The notes beneath the pieces were generated by a model. The model saw only the letters and a list, made by a program, of their open reading frames with translations. It was not told the origin of the DNA and did no database searches. A program made the translations under genes and the position numbers. Below, piece by piece: positions 51,633-64,000 of a DNA stretch of 64,000 nt. The stretch is taken from the NCBI GenBank assembly GCA_033063855.1, contig CP093829.1, positions 692,243 to 756,242 on the forward strand, written 5' to 3'. The stretch comes from Smittia aterrima. Lineage: Eukaryota; Arthropoda; Insecta; Diptera; Chironomidae. Positions within the stretch are counted from its first letter, which is position 1; each line of letters starts with the position of its first letter.

Positions 51633-54600
51633 ATGAATTCAGTATTCTCAGCATTTAAATCAAACAAGAGTAATTCATCAGCGCTCAGCCCAACGTCAAA
51701 TGGCGCAAGTGAAATAAGCAAGCGAAGCAATGGCAAGAAGACGCTCAATCTAAACGAAACGAACAATTATGAAAAGCTACGTCACATTCGCGAGAAGATG
51801 TCAAATCTAGTGATCGATGACGATGAAATTAACTTGCGAAAGCCCCCGCCAATTCCCACGATGGATATTGAAGAATGCGAGGTAATCCAAAGACACTTGA
51901 ATAACGGTTTTGATTGTGTCGATAGTGCATCATCGGTAAATGGTGTCAACGGATACTCAAACGGAAACCTCTCGTCATCATCATCGTCCTCATCGCTTAA
52001 CACAATCTCACTCGCGTCTATAAAGAAACATTATAATCAAGACAATTCCGAGAACTACGCAAGTGAAAACAATTTATTGAGTAAATGTTGCAATGGCACG
52101 GGAACGACGGGAAGCGCGAATAATGTGTCGATTGCAGACACGAACGAAGACGTGAATAGCAGTGCGAGTGCAACAAACTTAGTCTCAATCAATTCGATGC
52201 CATTAAGTGACGCAAACGACGCCAGCAAATCGACGTCGAGCATTTTCAATAAGCAACCGCAACCAAACAATAACAATTTAAGCAATACGAATCGTAACCG
52301 GCCGCGTCTCAGCTTAAGTAACGTCGGCACAAGCTCCAATCAACAACCAGCAGTGCACGGACGCAACAACTCCAATGGATTACCTACGGGACGAACACGA
52401 TTGTCTACACACCAAAGAAATCTCAGTCTCGACTTTCGGTGAGTACAAAATTACTTTCAAGTTACACAATCGTTTGTGAGCATGCCCCAAAATGATTAAT
52501 TCGTCAAACACGAAAGGATTGAAAGTGAATCATGCGACGAAATATGACACGACGACCACGACTGTTGCAAAGTTTTGTTTTTCGGCCTAATTAATAAATT
52601 TTTGTAATGTGAATTGAACCGACCGAATGTATCGAGTTCTCCCTCTCTAACCGAATGATGATTTATCGGTGTCCATCCCTCGACTCGTGTTTGCTTTCAG
52701 TAATTGGACAACTCAGGGGAATCAATGAATAGTCGGGTAATTTTTCTTATTTACATTTCATAAATCAATTTCGCGGTCGAAGCTGCGACATTTCTGCTTA
52801 ATTGAGCTCATAGTTTCGAGGTTGTTCCGATCGACAGACTCGTCCGAGACTTCCGTGTGCAGTTTTTGTTTTCGAGTGTTAACTTCAAAATTGATTGGGG
52901 GTCTCGTTCGTGATGTTTACTGAACTCGATAACCTTGGACTGTTTCTTTCTTTCTGCAACATGTGATGGCGAATTGAGCGCGGCGAGGTTGCGCTTGAAT
53001 AATTTTAAGTTTTAACTCAAATTGGCCCGTTAAGGCGACGCCAAAAAAATAAAAATCTTTCAACAATTCTTACGAGTGCTGAAGGAAAATGTCAAGACCA
53101 ACAAAACCGCCTTCCCACGCGAGAGAGTCTATTTATAAAATTGTGTCATTAAGCCTTTAAAACCAGCAACGCAGCTCAGGGAATACCAAAAGGATTTGTC
53201 AGAAATTGTAATATTTCAATGTTTTCTACTCCGTCTGGATTATGTTTTAGAAAAAAAGTTAATTAATGCACTTACAAATGCTTAGATTTCAAAAGTAAAT
53301 AAAACTCGCGGGACTCATGAAATCAGCTTCCTCTCGCCGTGACGCAGTCAGCTGAACAAACGGAGTAAATCCAAACAAATCATGATGCGTTAGACAAACA
53401 AACATTTGACAGTCAATCCCACCGGTAAAGCGATGACAAAGTGAACCATTTTCTGTTGACTCGAATCCAAAGAAGATCGAGGAAGAAGAATGAAGAGTCA
53501 TCATCGGCGGTGTGAGAGAAAGAACGACACGTGTGTGGAACCAATTGAGAATCGAGCGGGGCGAATTCTAAAACTGACAAAGTCGCACTCTAAGAAATAT
53601 TTTAAACAAAATAAGAAGGATGACATTGGAAGAGGAATCTCGAGAATTGAAATTTGAACACAGCAGCCACTAATAACCAAAACAGAAAAATGCGTTTGCG
53701 TAACGCCTCGCGATGAAGAGAGGAAAATATTTACTTAGGAAGACGAGAAAAGAAATGTTTTAAGATGAGAAAAAGTCATTAATATTTTTTTTTTGTTTAT
53801 CTTCCTCATTTGCCTCGAGTAGAAGTCTCAATTATAGCTCGAGAGAGAGAGTTTTTGTTTCTCCTGCGGCTTCTGATGTAAAACCAACTTCTGGATCTTC
53901 CAAATTGTTTTCTTGTGGGTGTTATAATTCAAGAATATGCTGAAGATTGTTGAACCTTCCCTCGTCACGTTCCTCGAACACTCAACATCATAATTCGGTT
54001 GTTTTTTCATTTTTGCGTTCATTTTTCATTATAAATTTCCTTTTTGCTTATGGAAGGATTATTCATGAGCTTCGTAAAACGTAACTTCATCAACGCTCGA
54101 TTGAGAAAGGAAGGGAAACTCAAACGACGATGCCAATCCATCAAAATCAACTTTCCGACCTTCTCAATCTCTCGACTAGAACTTTCTTAATCGCCGGATA
54201 TGAGGCGAAAGGAAAGAAGAAGAACATTGTGCGATACGCTGACGTTGATAAGGGAGCGAATCACAATGGAATTATCTGAGCATTAACAATAAAATAACTT
54301 TAAATCATTCATTGTCCCTTATGTCAAACAATGAGAGATTGTCGAGACATTAAATTTGATTAAAGCAATTTTCCAATTCGGGTTTCGAGAGAAGATTTCC
54401 GTTCATAAAAGAAAAGTGCAAAGTTCTTTTGAAATAATCATTTTGATTGGATTCGATAATTAAAACTTCCTCTCTCTCTCTCTCACTCACTCACTCGATA
54501 TGGAGGCAGTTTGCGGTTAAACATCAAAAATCAATCGATTTAATTGATTGACACACGGTTAGGGGAATCAGTTGATGACTCATTAACGCTTGGAAACCAA

Positions 54601-57600
54601 CAAAACAAAATGAGACTTTGCGACGAGGTGAATCAGGGCAAGGAACTAAAATCAATAAATTTATGTTTCCTCTGCAAACTTTTATTCACATCAACCTAAA
54701 TTCCGTATGAGAGCTTCACTCTCTGTTTAGCAATTCCGTTTGTGTGCAATGCGAGCATTCAAATGCAAAACTCAAACGAAGATTCATCTCGTGGCTGATA
54801 GAATTATGCATAAATTCATTCATGAAACAATGAAATTCTCGTTTTTAATGCAAATGAAAGTTTTTTTTTCTCGTGAAAAATGAAACAACTTTTGCCTTCT
54901 TCATTCAGTGGCTTGTGTTGTATGATGAATGGTGAATGGATTCTCCACCATCCGGCGGAAAAGTTTGCGCCAGTTCTCGGCGGTTTTCTGTCAACTTCTT
55001 ACCTGGAATTTCGTTTTAATAGCTTCGAACATTAGCACCTGTGCCCAACAATCTCCACAAAAGTTCATAAACAGCCCTCGTTTATAACCGAAAAGTTCTC
55101 TTGATTCAGCAAAAGAAAAAGGATTCAAATTCAGAATCTTTACGACCGTAATTTCTCAACTGAAAGTCTTTGATTTATTTCATTGCGACGAATAAAAAAT
55201 TTACGAAAGTTAACGCGCAGATCGAATTTTTTTTTCTGCTGATTCGCTTTCGTAGTAACATCAAGAGAAAAAAGCTTTACAGCTTTTGCCTGAACCATAA
55301 ATTGCAACGATTCGCATCCTACACGTGTGCTTTGTAAAATAATGAGCTCATGCTATTGAAACTTCTCGATGAATGGGATACTGCAGTGAATTTGATCTGA
55401 TTGTACGAAAGTGGCAGAACTCTTTTGAGATTGAAAACAATTTTTGAAAAGAGACGATTGCGTGTTGAAATCTTTTACATCTCCAAATGGAATGTTCAGA
55501 TATTTTCTCACACGGTTCTTCTTTAATTACACGCTTGGCTTCAACATCGAGATCTCTTCTTTTTTTTGTTTTCAATTTCATGTCAAAAGCCTGCAATTTG
55601 ATGTCAGATTATAACCTTGTGATTCTCGTGAAGCAATGAGTTCCTCTTTGAAATGCGATTCAGTCTGTTGTGCATCATTATTTTCATGTTTCTGAAAGGA
55701 TCGCGTCACAAATTGTATCCCAAGCTTCTCTTCTCTCCTTGTTTGACAAATACAAATTAACATTTGCTTCAATAAATCTTTGTGCGCCACTTTCAAGTCT
55801 CGTTCAACTTCGCCCCACGTTCTTGCGAAAGCTGAGATAAGAGTGAATTATCGTCTCAAGAGTGCACATGACTTCAGATGTCCAAACATAAGAATAACGA
55901 ATCAGTTCGATGACACATTCTTCTACTCTGTTTGCTAAACGAGCTGTGGGCGGAGATGGAAAATGTTTCTTTTTCTCTTATCAACATTTTTCGTCATCTT
56001 CTTTCGCTTCGATATTTTCTTTGTGGCAATTTGTCATAAAAATTGTTTCATTTCTCTTCTTCTTTCCAACTTCGAGAATTCCTCATCTCGTTTATCATCA
56101 TCAATTGTGCTTCGCTTGGGAAGCCAGTAAGTAAACATAGCTAATAGAAATTTCTTATTCTCCTGCTGCGATCGCAGATATCTCAGAAGACAGAAAAAGG
56201 TTTACTTTCGAAGGAAGAAATTTACATGCGAAAAGAGGAAAGATTGTTGACAGTTTGATTTGCTGCCAAAGACGCAAGTGATAAGACGTAATTTGTTTGT
56301 CAATCCGTCTGTTCTGCTTGATTTCCCTTAACCACACTGAGCAAATATCCGAAGACGCACGTGTGAGTGATGGGGACTTGGATCTCTAAATAAAACGCAA
56401 ATGTCTCGCTTATCGATGCCAAAATGAAAGAAAATTCACTGGAAAAATATCATTACGGGAATCGTTTGTGTAACATATTCTTTGCTTTATCAATTTCGCA
56501 TTCATGTTTGTGCTTGGGAAACCTCCAAATCAGCAAGAAAAACTTTCATGTCATGAGATAAAAAAGAAAGTTTTTGGTATGTCTCCTCTCCCGAGGTTTG
56601 TGGAAAAGTTCATGCAACCCTCGAGTCACAATCGAGAATTTAAATCGAAAAACAATTTAATTTCCCAACCAAAAGTTTCCCCATTGAATTCTCAATTCGT
56701 TGTTTGTCGAGCATTTGACATTTAGCAATGTTACTTGAAAATTCTTCTCGTCAACGCAAACGAATCGTCTCTTCCTTCGCTAGCGGAAACAAATGCAAAA
56801 ATTATCTGAACCGGAAGGAGATGTTCGTCGATTACGAACAGAGATAGCAATGGTTGCGATTATGGATGAGAATGAACTGAACTGCGGGAAAAACTTTTTC
56901 AATCAAAACCAAAGCGTCCAAGTTTTCATTCAAGAATTCAAGAGAAATTCTAGAACTCGTTAAAAAATTTCCACTCGAATATCAGAGCTTCAGTTACCTT
57001 TTGTTTCTCTCTTGTGCAAACATTCTCCAATAAAATTTTCTTATCAGTGCTGAGTCAGAGATTGTTAGTTTGATCTTGGAACTTGTTCGATGTTTGTTTG
57101 ATAATAACTTGAATGTGTTTGAAAAACACTTTTCAAGTTTAACTTCAATCCGTTCGCCGTGCATCCTCACTTGTTGAATTTAATGAATTGAAAGCTCTTT
57201 GGTTGCTATTTTGAAGCTTTTTCGATAGCAACATCGCACTTGGCTTTGTAAGATAATTAATTCCATTACTCGCTTCGCTGCTTCCTTGCCATGGCAGCTC
57301 ATCTCTCTTTCTCCCTCTCGCTTAATGTAAAAAAAGAAGATTTAACCTTCGCCGCTTTCGTGTTATTATAATTAGCGAGAGTCGAGACGAGACGAGCAGC
57401 GAAAACAATTCAATTTTCCAAAACATTTACACGTTTTGAGTATAACGATCAACATCAATGATTGACAGAAGAAACGTGATAAACTTTTGTTTATTATAGA
57501 AAGTAAACATCGAAAGTTGAAGAACCATTCCGACGATGTAAACAATTATTTATTCTTAATCGGTATTCACATATTGAATTGCAACAGAAGCGAAAAGTTT

Positions 57601-60600
57601 GAGTAGTTCGAGAATGATTTCACTTGTGGGACTTTCTTCTCTTCCAGGAACTAGAACCTTTACTTTCATTTCACTGATAGAAAACCCTAAAATCAGGGAA
57701 GAGAAGTGAGCAAACACAACTCGCAGTCACGAACGAGGAAAATGAAATTGTCGGGAAGTTGAGTTCAATTGTGTTTGCTTAGCTGAAAGGATTTTAATAA
57801 AATAAAATTCAATATTTAAAATTCCTCGCTTGCCGTCAATCGCTCTTACGATCCCTAGAAAATTCAGTGAAGCTTTTATAACGTTTAGAGCAAATTTGCT
57901 TAATCGAATTATGTTTCCATTGCGCTCCTTCAAGTGCGTTCATGAATTTATTGCTGAGAGCATGTGCGAGATGCGTCAGCAGACTGTTAACTCGAAAAGT
58001 TTCTAGGCGAACCAGCAGATTTATTGTTTTTAAATTTCCATATTCACGAGAACTCAATCTCGAGCGGGTTTTTGAACGACCTTCGTTGAAAGAAACTCGC
58101 AACGTAGCCACTTCAACAAGGTTTTAATTGGAGCTCGTTAAGTCAAATTTAGAAGCTGAGAATTGCGCAAGAGTGAGAGAGTGAGACTGTCGAGCGATCA
58201 TTTTAATGAAAATTGATTGATCGGAATTTCATTCAATTATCGAAAAAATCAGTTCGACGGTGGAAAGCGTCTCACTGATTTTTCATTCGCGTCTCGATAA
58301 CATTTCAATTTGCATCGCAATCGCTGACCTTATTCCGATTCGATGAAGAAAAATGTTTTTTAATTAAATTTGTGGGAAAATGCTTTATGACGAGCAAATT
58401 TTTATTGTCCGGGAGTCGAAAAAAATCTCCGCGCGCTCGTTAACATTCCTCGAATTTCAATCTTTCAATATAAACTGAGGAAAATGTCGATCATGATCTT
58501 GATGAGTTTTATAATCAAACAACGACGGAGAAGACTTAAAGATTCAATTTATCGTAAACAGATGCCATTCTTTTGAAGAAGTCTGAAGGTTACTACGAGT
58601 GCGACGATGAAAAATTAATTTCTTAGCAAACTTTGAAGAAAAAAAGTTTTCCGCACAATCAAACATTTAAGTTGTTTAAACTCTCGTTTTGCCAAAAACT
58701 CCTATCTTGCCTCACCCACGGACATTAAAACGTCTAGAGAGACTTAAATTGAATTAAATAAATCTGCAAACAACTGAGAAACTTTGAGAGAGCTTTCTTC
58801 TTTTCATTCAGCTTAACCGCAGGTTTGCAAACGTAAATTCTGCTTTGAGGTTGCACTAACCGCATTCACACACCTCTAAGCTCTCGTGATCTGCTCCAAA
58901 TACGCTTGAATGCTCTCGGCAAAGTTTTATTTTTTTTCCAAATGTGCACGAAATAGTTTTGACCTTTCGCTTTCAAGCTTTAAAATAGTTGAAATTGAAC
59001 TCGAATCGACTCGATTAGCTGAAATCGGAAAATACTTTGTTTGCTTTACGATTAGCAAAACATTTCCTTAACCTTTCTCGATCCGCAACTCGAGATTTTA
59101 TCCTTCAACTCATGAATTATTAGCAAGCTCAGGACACTTTTTGTTGACCTAATTTTTAAGGTTCAAGTAGATCTTGTCTTTAGAGAGAATTTTCAATGAT
59201 TCGCAAGAATACAAAAATCTTTTTTCAATTCCCAAAAAACAAAACTGTGTCAACACATGCGACGCAGACGCCGCTCTTTTCAGCAATGCTATCACTCAAA
59301 CGACAAACTGACAATGAAATATGCTTCACGCTTCTCTGCCAGAAACTTTTCCATTTTGCACTCAGTCCTTGTTAAACTTGCAACATAAATTCACTTAAAT
59401 GTTCGTCTTCTTCACGCTAATTGACATGGAAACTTTCAACCCCCTTCAATCAACCTCGCGAGTACCATGAGAGCAACTTAGCAGCGAGGGATGATTAATA
59501 ATTCTTTGACTTTGTTTGCTATTTCTATGGCAACACAATCGAGTTGGTTGAGCTCTAAAGTTGATTTATCTCCTTACATCATCGTTGAGTTGGCGATCGT
59601 CAAGATACCGATTCTGGTCACGTTGCAGTCATAGCACAGCGTCTTGTTCTATTCATTGCTATTGCAATGTTTTTATTGCCATTTGTGGATAATAAATTGA
59701 AGGTCGTTGCCACGTTTTATGGCGCTCAGCTGTAAACCTTCGCACGCGAAGCTCAAACTACAAAACTTCATAAATATTTTCGAGACACTAACTTCTTGCG
59801 TAGCATCCCAAAAAGCGTTTTAATGACTTTTCAGTGGTTGGGGGGTTTCTTTTGTAAATCTGCGGCGAGCGAGATGATTCGAGTAAATGTAGGGCAAACG
59901 ATTTACATGAAAAATGATTTCTGGGCGAAGAAAAAAGCTTTTATTCGACTCGGCCATTAATATCGTTGTTGAAGCTACTCGCCCATGAATCATGTCCATC
60001 GCCCATCACGAGCTCTCGTTCAGTGTTCTCTCTCTCTCAACAATATTTTCTTAATCTTCTTATGGCCATTACGAGGGACGTAGCAGGATAAAAACTTTTC
60101 CTTTCCCATCAGTGCGAATTAAAACAATAAAAAGAACTTTTCTCTTTCCCTTTGTGAGCTTATGTACGTCTCGAGTTTCCCCGCAATTTGTTGAACGGAA
60201 CAAGATAAAAAGAATGAAAGCTTCATCATTGATTTCCATTTTTCATTGAAACAGTCACGGAAGGATGGAGAGATTTTTATTTTTATTCTGCGAAAAATCA
60301 ATGAGAAACTCTTCTGCCGACGATGAAGCGTGAGCGAATGAATGAATGAACGTTGTTGGCGCATGTGTTTCTCTTCGGGAAGTCTACGATGACACCAACT
60401 GCGATGCTCGCTAATTCCTTACTCAAATAAACTGTAAAGCGGCCAGAGAATTTGACCTTTCAACAGTTTAATTTGTCACAAGCATTTCGTCGAAATGATT
60501 CACATTCCATTGTCATGCCGGGTGTGCTCTTGAAATTAAATTACTTACTCGGCGAGGCTCGTGGTGAAAAATTATTCAATTAAATTCGCATGAAATTAAT

Positions 60601-63600
60601 TGAATCGACGACAGACATCATAAAAATATTTTTCATTGGCCAGATCGTAAAAATTTATGTTTCTCTTTCTCTTTTACAGATCGATGGGAATTCTTTTGCC
60701 ACCAGTATCTCAAGTAACAAATACTCGAATCAACATGACACAACATCACCGCAATCGAAGCTTAGACAGCGCTTTACAGCGAATACCTGAGGTAAGTGAT
60801 AAATTATTTGGTGACAAATATTTTACGACGACTTTGGAAAGACCAAACTTTTAATTGTTCAGATGAGTAAATAAAGATTGTGTCAGTGTCATCGTTTTGA
60901 ATGACTAGTGCGAACAATAACAAACGTCAATGTTTTTATTTTCTCAGGTTGAAGTATCGTCTCCAAACGCAGAAGTTGAGAACTCACTTTGCGTGAATCC
61001 AACCGAGAAGAACGTGGAATCAGAGATTTCAACAACAGAGAATGAATCAGGTAAAGCATTCAGAATATTTTTTATCAATGGTGCTCAATCATCGAGGCAA
61101 TTTATTTTTGTTTTTCCGCCAAATTGACTGCAACAAATTTTCTCTGAGATAAAAATCGAAGCAAGCAAGTTTTTTTTTGTACCTGTCCGAGGTCAGGGCT
61201 TACTTTCCATTATATTCTTCTCGTTTGGAAAAGCTCCTCGAAAAGCCCTGATCGGAAAAAAAATCAAACTTTGAGAGAGAGAAGAAGCAACACATTCATG
61301 AGTCACGTTTCGAGCGTTCATGTTGATTAACAAGTCGGGAAAACTTCGAACTCGAATTAATAAAGTTATTGCTCTTGACACATTCAGAGCTAAGCTAAAG
61401 CTTCGAGCTTATACAACTCGTTAAAGCAAATAAAATAAATACGAAGCGTTCTTAATGAAAATAAATTTATTTATTCTCTCGAGCAGAAAAACCGCAGGAA
61501 CAACAAACCGACAACGTGTCAACCAAGTCTGTCGTGAATCAGCGCAACAAGGCGACGAGAAAGGAAACTCACGCTACGAAAGAAAGTGAAAGCAAGAAAC
61601 GAGAGGACTTGACAAGTTTGGGATCGGACGACTCAGGTTTGTCTACAATCAAAACAAAAAAGCTGTCAGTGTATGTAATGGAACTTTTCTAATAATTTTA
61701 GGAATTATTTGCGGTTCAGAGCCAGATCAGCAGTCATTGAACAATCGGAGGTCACACGATTCACACGAGTCACTCGATTCCGGTGAGAATGAGCAGTCGG
61801 AAAACGAAGAGTGTATAGAATTGCTTGAGACAACATCGATGGACGAAGATTACAAGATGCTTCAGAATGACTTGTGCTTCTATCAATCATCGACGTCAGC
61901 ATGTGCGCAGTCGAAAAAGAATGAACCGTCGAGTCCATCGGAAGACCAACTTGACGCCATCAATGACAAGAAGCTCCGATATCGTGAGCTTAATATGAAT
62001 AAAGCTGCCATCTTAAAGGAGAAATATAATCAGACGATTTGTGTGCCAATTGATTACGAAGAACCTGCAGAGCTAGTGGGAGAAGCAAAAGAAGAAGTCA
62101 AAGAACTTGTCAAGGATCCACACGTGAAAGATCCGGTGATGTTTAAAAGCTTCTTCTTTAAGAACGCAATCTTTCGAACCGCCCAAAGTATAATTGAGAA
62201 TCATGAGAAGAAAAATGCCAAAAACAAAGACCAGTCAACGACTCCTGAGTCAGCGACGCCACAGCCGACAAAGAAACGAGATTTTCTGCTGAAGTCACGA
62301 TCGAAAAACCAGCAAAATACAATGACGACAAGTGCAAGTGCTGAAATCTCCACGGTGATTGAGAAACCGAAAGGAATCAGCAAATCGTCATCAACAAATT
62401 CACTCAACACGATGAAGGTCCCAGGAGGTGCTCAATGCTACCAGATAAAAGAGCCAATGCAACCTCAAATTAAAACTGAACGTGGTCAGAGTGGTCTATT
62501 GAGATTCTTTGAGTCGCCAGTCTTTAACATTCACTTCGCTGTTCACTACTTGTTCTACAGCAAAGAGCCCGGTGTGCTCTCTTTCATTGGCAACAAGATT
62601 TTCAGCTTCCCCAACTCTGAAGTTGATCTTTACATTCCTCAGCTGATTCTTATGTACATTCAAATCGATGACTTAGCTGATGTCCTGGATCCTTATCTCG
62701 TTTATAGATGTAGACAGTCTGCTGATTTCAGTCTCAAGTGTTGCTGGCTGTTAGAAGCTTACAACTATAACATGGAAGGTTACGTTTCAGCGACACAGAA
62801 ATTTAAGCATCTGTCGTTGTTGAAGGAGCTTTATCCCAAACGAGAGAAGAGAACTCGCGTTAGTGAGCTTCAATCATCTATCTCTCCATTCAAGAAGACT
62901 CATCACCGTTCACAGTCTGACGCAACAGGAATGTTGCATAACTTCAAGAAACCATCGATTCCGCCTGTGAAGCTTTGTCTTGGAGATTTAAGTTCAGGAC
63001 GAGCATTCGACAACGGATGTTTATGTTTCGAGTCACAACGTGGTGCCGTCAATGATTTGCTCGGGCAGCAAACTGTGTGTTCATGTGGAGCTCCAAAGCT
63101 GGCGAGCGAAAAAGAATTCCTCAAGGCATTGATTGACATTGGAAAAATGTTGACATCGTTGCCGACAAAAATTGAGAAGACTAGTCGACTTCGAGTTCTT
63201 CTTAATCTTATCAACAAGAACCTTCCGGCACGAGTTTGGCTTCCACTTAACTCAGACATTCCACATCACGTCGTACGTATTACAGAAGACAAAACAGCTG
63301 TCCTCAACTCCAAGGACAAGACACCTTACATTATTTATGTCGAAGTTGTGGAAGTTGCTGACATTTATACGAGTCCCGTGATTCCAAAGATGATGCCAAC
63401 ACTCAGACATACAAAAAGTGATGAACATCTTGATCAACTCGGTGACTCTGTTCAGGATTTAAAGAAGGAACCTTCGAAAGACTTTGCATTGAATCGAATC
63501 AGTTCACATCTCGATGTGTTTAACGAGGAAGATGTTTGGTCGCAAGAAGACGACGAGATTACCGCACAATACCTCAGATTGCACCGCAAAGTCGAGCGAG

Positions 63601-64000
63601 ACACAGTTTCACAGCTTTCGCTTGACTCGTGTGATTCAACAACTCAAACTGGTTAGTTTTGTTTGCTCATATGATGTTGAATCGATTGTAATTAATTTGT
63701 TTTCGAAAGGGGTTTCACATGTGTTCAACATTGGCGACGTCCGACTGAGACATTGCAAAAATCTCAACACGGAAAACACGCGACCTTTTAGAAACGATCC
63801 CGATGATCCATCTGCTGCTGCTTTGAAGGTGAGAGAGTCTTAGAAAAAGTTTAAGTTTTGAATTTAAATCAAAATCTTTTATTTTAGGAACCTTGGCATG
63901 AAAAGGAGCGTCAGATTCGAGAGTCTTCCCCTTATGGTCATCTTCAGAACTGGAAACTTTTGTCAGCGATTGTCAAGAGTGGTGACGATCTTCGTCAAGA
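51633..64000 (+). CDS. fwd: phosphatidylinositol 4-kinase III beta (four wheel drive), 3' end beyond window
   Basis: Seven coding exons: 51633-52438, 60680-60791, 60948-61050, 61487-61636, 61702-63651, 63710-63828 and 63888 to the edge. They join in frame, about 1117 residues so far. Residues 1-268 are Ser/Asn-rich and disordered. The lipid kinase unique (helical) domain is at about 653-760 (FNIHFAVHYLFYSKEPGVLS, CWLLEAYNYN). A long Lys/Ser-rich region links it to the kinase domain, whose N-lobe begins SPYGHLQNWKLLSAIVKSGD; the catalytic and activation loops lie beyond the window. Known role: makes PI4P on the Golgi and is needed for cytokinesis in fly spermatocytes, with Rab11. The protein is longer than the roughly 800-residue mammalian form because of N-terminal and linker expansions. 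The 8.2 kb intron after the first coding exon is large for this compact genome. Confidence 0.93.
52439..60679. other. 8.2 kb intron of fwd; no gene supported
   Basis: Bounded by the donor CG then GTGAGTAC and the acceptor CTTTTACAG. Short minus-strand frames near 55348-55796 have charged products but no ATG for one and no recognisable domain. It contains the short TC/CACT repeat at 54469-54496. No nested gene or transposon recognised. Confidence 0.5.
54469..54496. repeat. short microsatellite (TC)n followed by (CACT)n
   Basis: CCTCTCTCTCTCTC followed by TCACTCACTCACTCG. A simple repeat inside the fwd intron. Confidence 0.8.
61051..61486. other. 436 bp intron of fwd
   Basis: Lies between the exons ending GAATCAG (61050) and beginning AAAAACCGC (61487). 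Nothing else recognised in it. Confidence 0.6.

Noticed and set aside
55348..55796. Pair of charged minus-strand ORFs in the 8.2 kb intron, perhaps a nested gene
   Set aside because: One lacks an ATG, they overlap in different frames without splice sites that would join them, and I recognise no domain.

Overview
The window is nuclear DNA from an insect, most likely a nematoceran fly; a chironomid-like midge would fit, but I cannot fix the family. The reasons are many spliced genes with 50-60 nt GT-AG introns, recognisable dipteran orthologues (Deaf1, a LEM-domain nuclear envelope protein, proteasome beta1, FBXW5, ninjurins, Ebony, the PI4KB homologue fwd), AATAAA poly(A) signals and arthropod TCAGT-like initiators. 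There is no bacterial, viral or transposon coding sequence that I can support.

Layout. 0-5 kb holds conserved housekeeping genes: the 5' part of Deaf1 (minus), a LEM-domain membrane protein (minus) and proteasome beta1 (plus), the last two sharing a 0.33 kb bidirectional promoter region. 5-8.6 kb holds two members and one wreck of an unusual gene family that joins an extracellular-type leucine-rich-repeat module to a cytosolic BTB domain; two more members lie at 17.6 and 26.3 kb. 8.9-11.3 kb is the F-box/WD40 gene Fbxw5. 11.4-17.0 kb is a head-to-tail cluster of five ninjurin genes, all on the minus strand. 19.0-19.9 kb is an N-acetylneuraminate lyase. 20.2-30.3 kb carries three complete Ebony-type beta-alanyl amine synthetases: two in tandem on plus, and a third inverted on the far side of an LRR-BTB gene.

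31-64 kb is almost entirely the gene for phosphatidylinositol 4-kinase III beta (fwd). It has a candidate first exon near 31.5 kb, a roughly 20 kb first intron, a start codon at 51633, an 8.2 kb second intron and clustered coding exons from 60.7 kb to the window edge, where the kinase domain begins. The long introns look non-coding except for one weak candidate small gene near 39 kb.

The genes do not form one pathway. The biological themes are local family expansion (LRR-BTB, ninjurin, Ebony) among stable single-copy genes. The LRR-BTB copies share flanking sequence in both orientations and lie at the borders of the rearranged Ebony block, so they may have helped to shape it. Exon boundaries below were deduced by eye from splice consensus, reading-frame continuity and family similarity; no alignment or database search was run.
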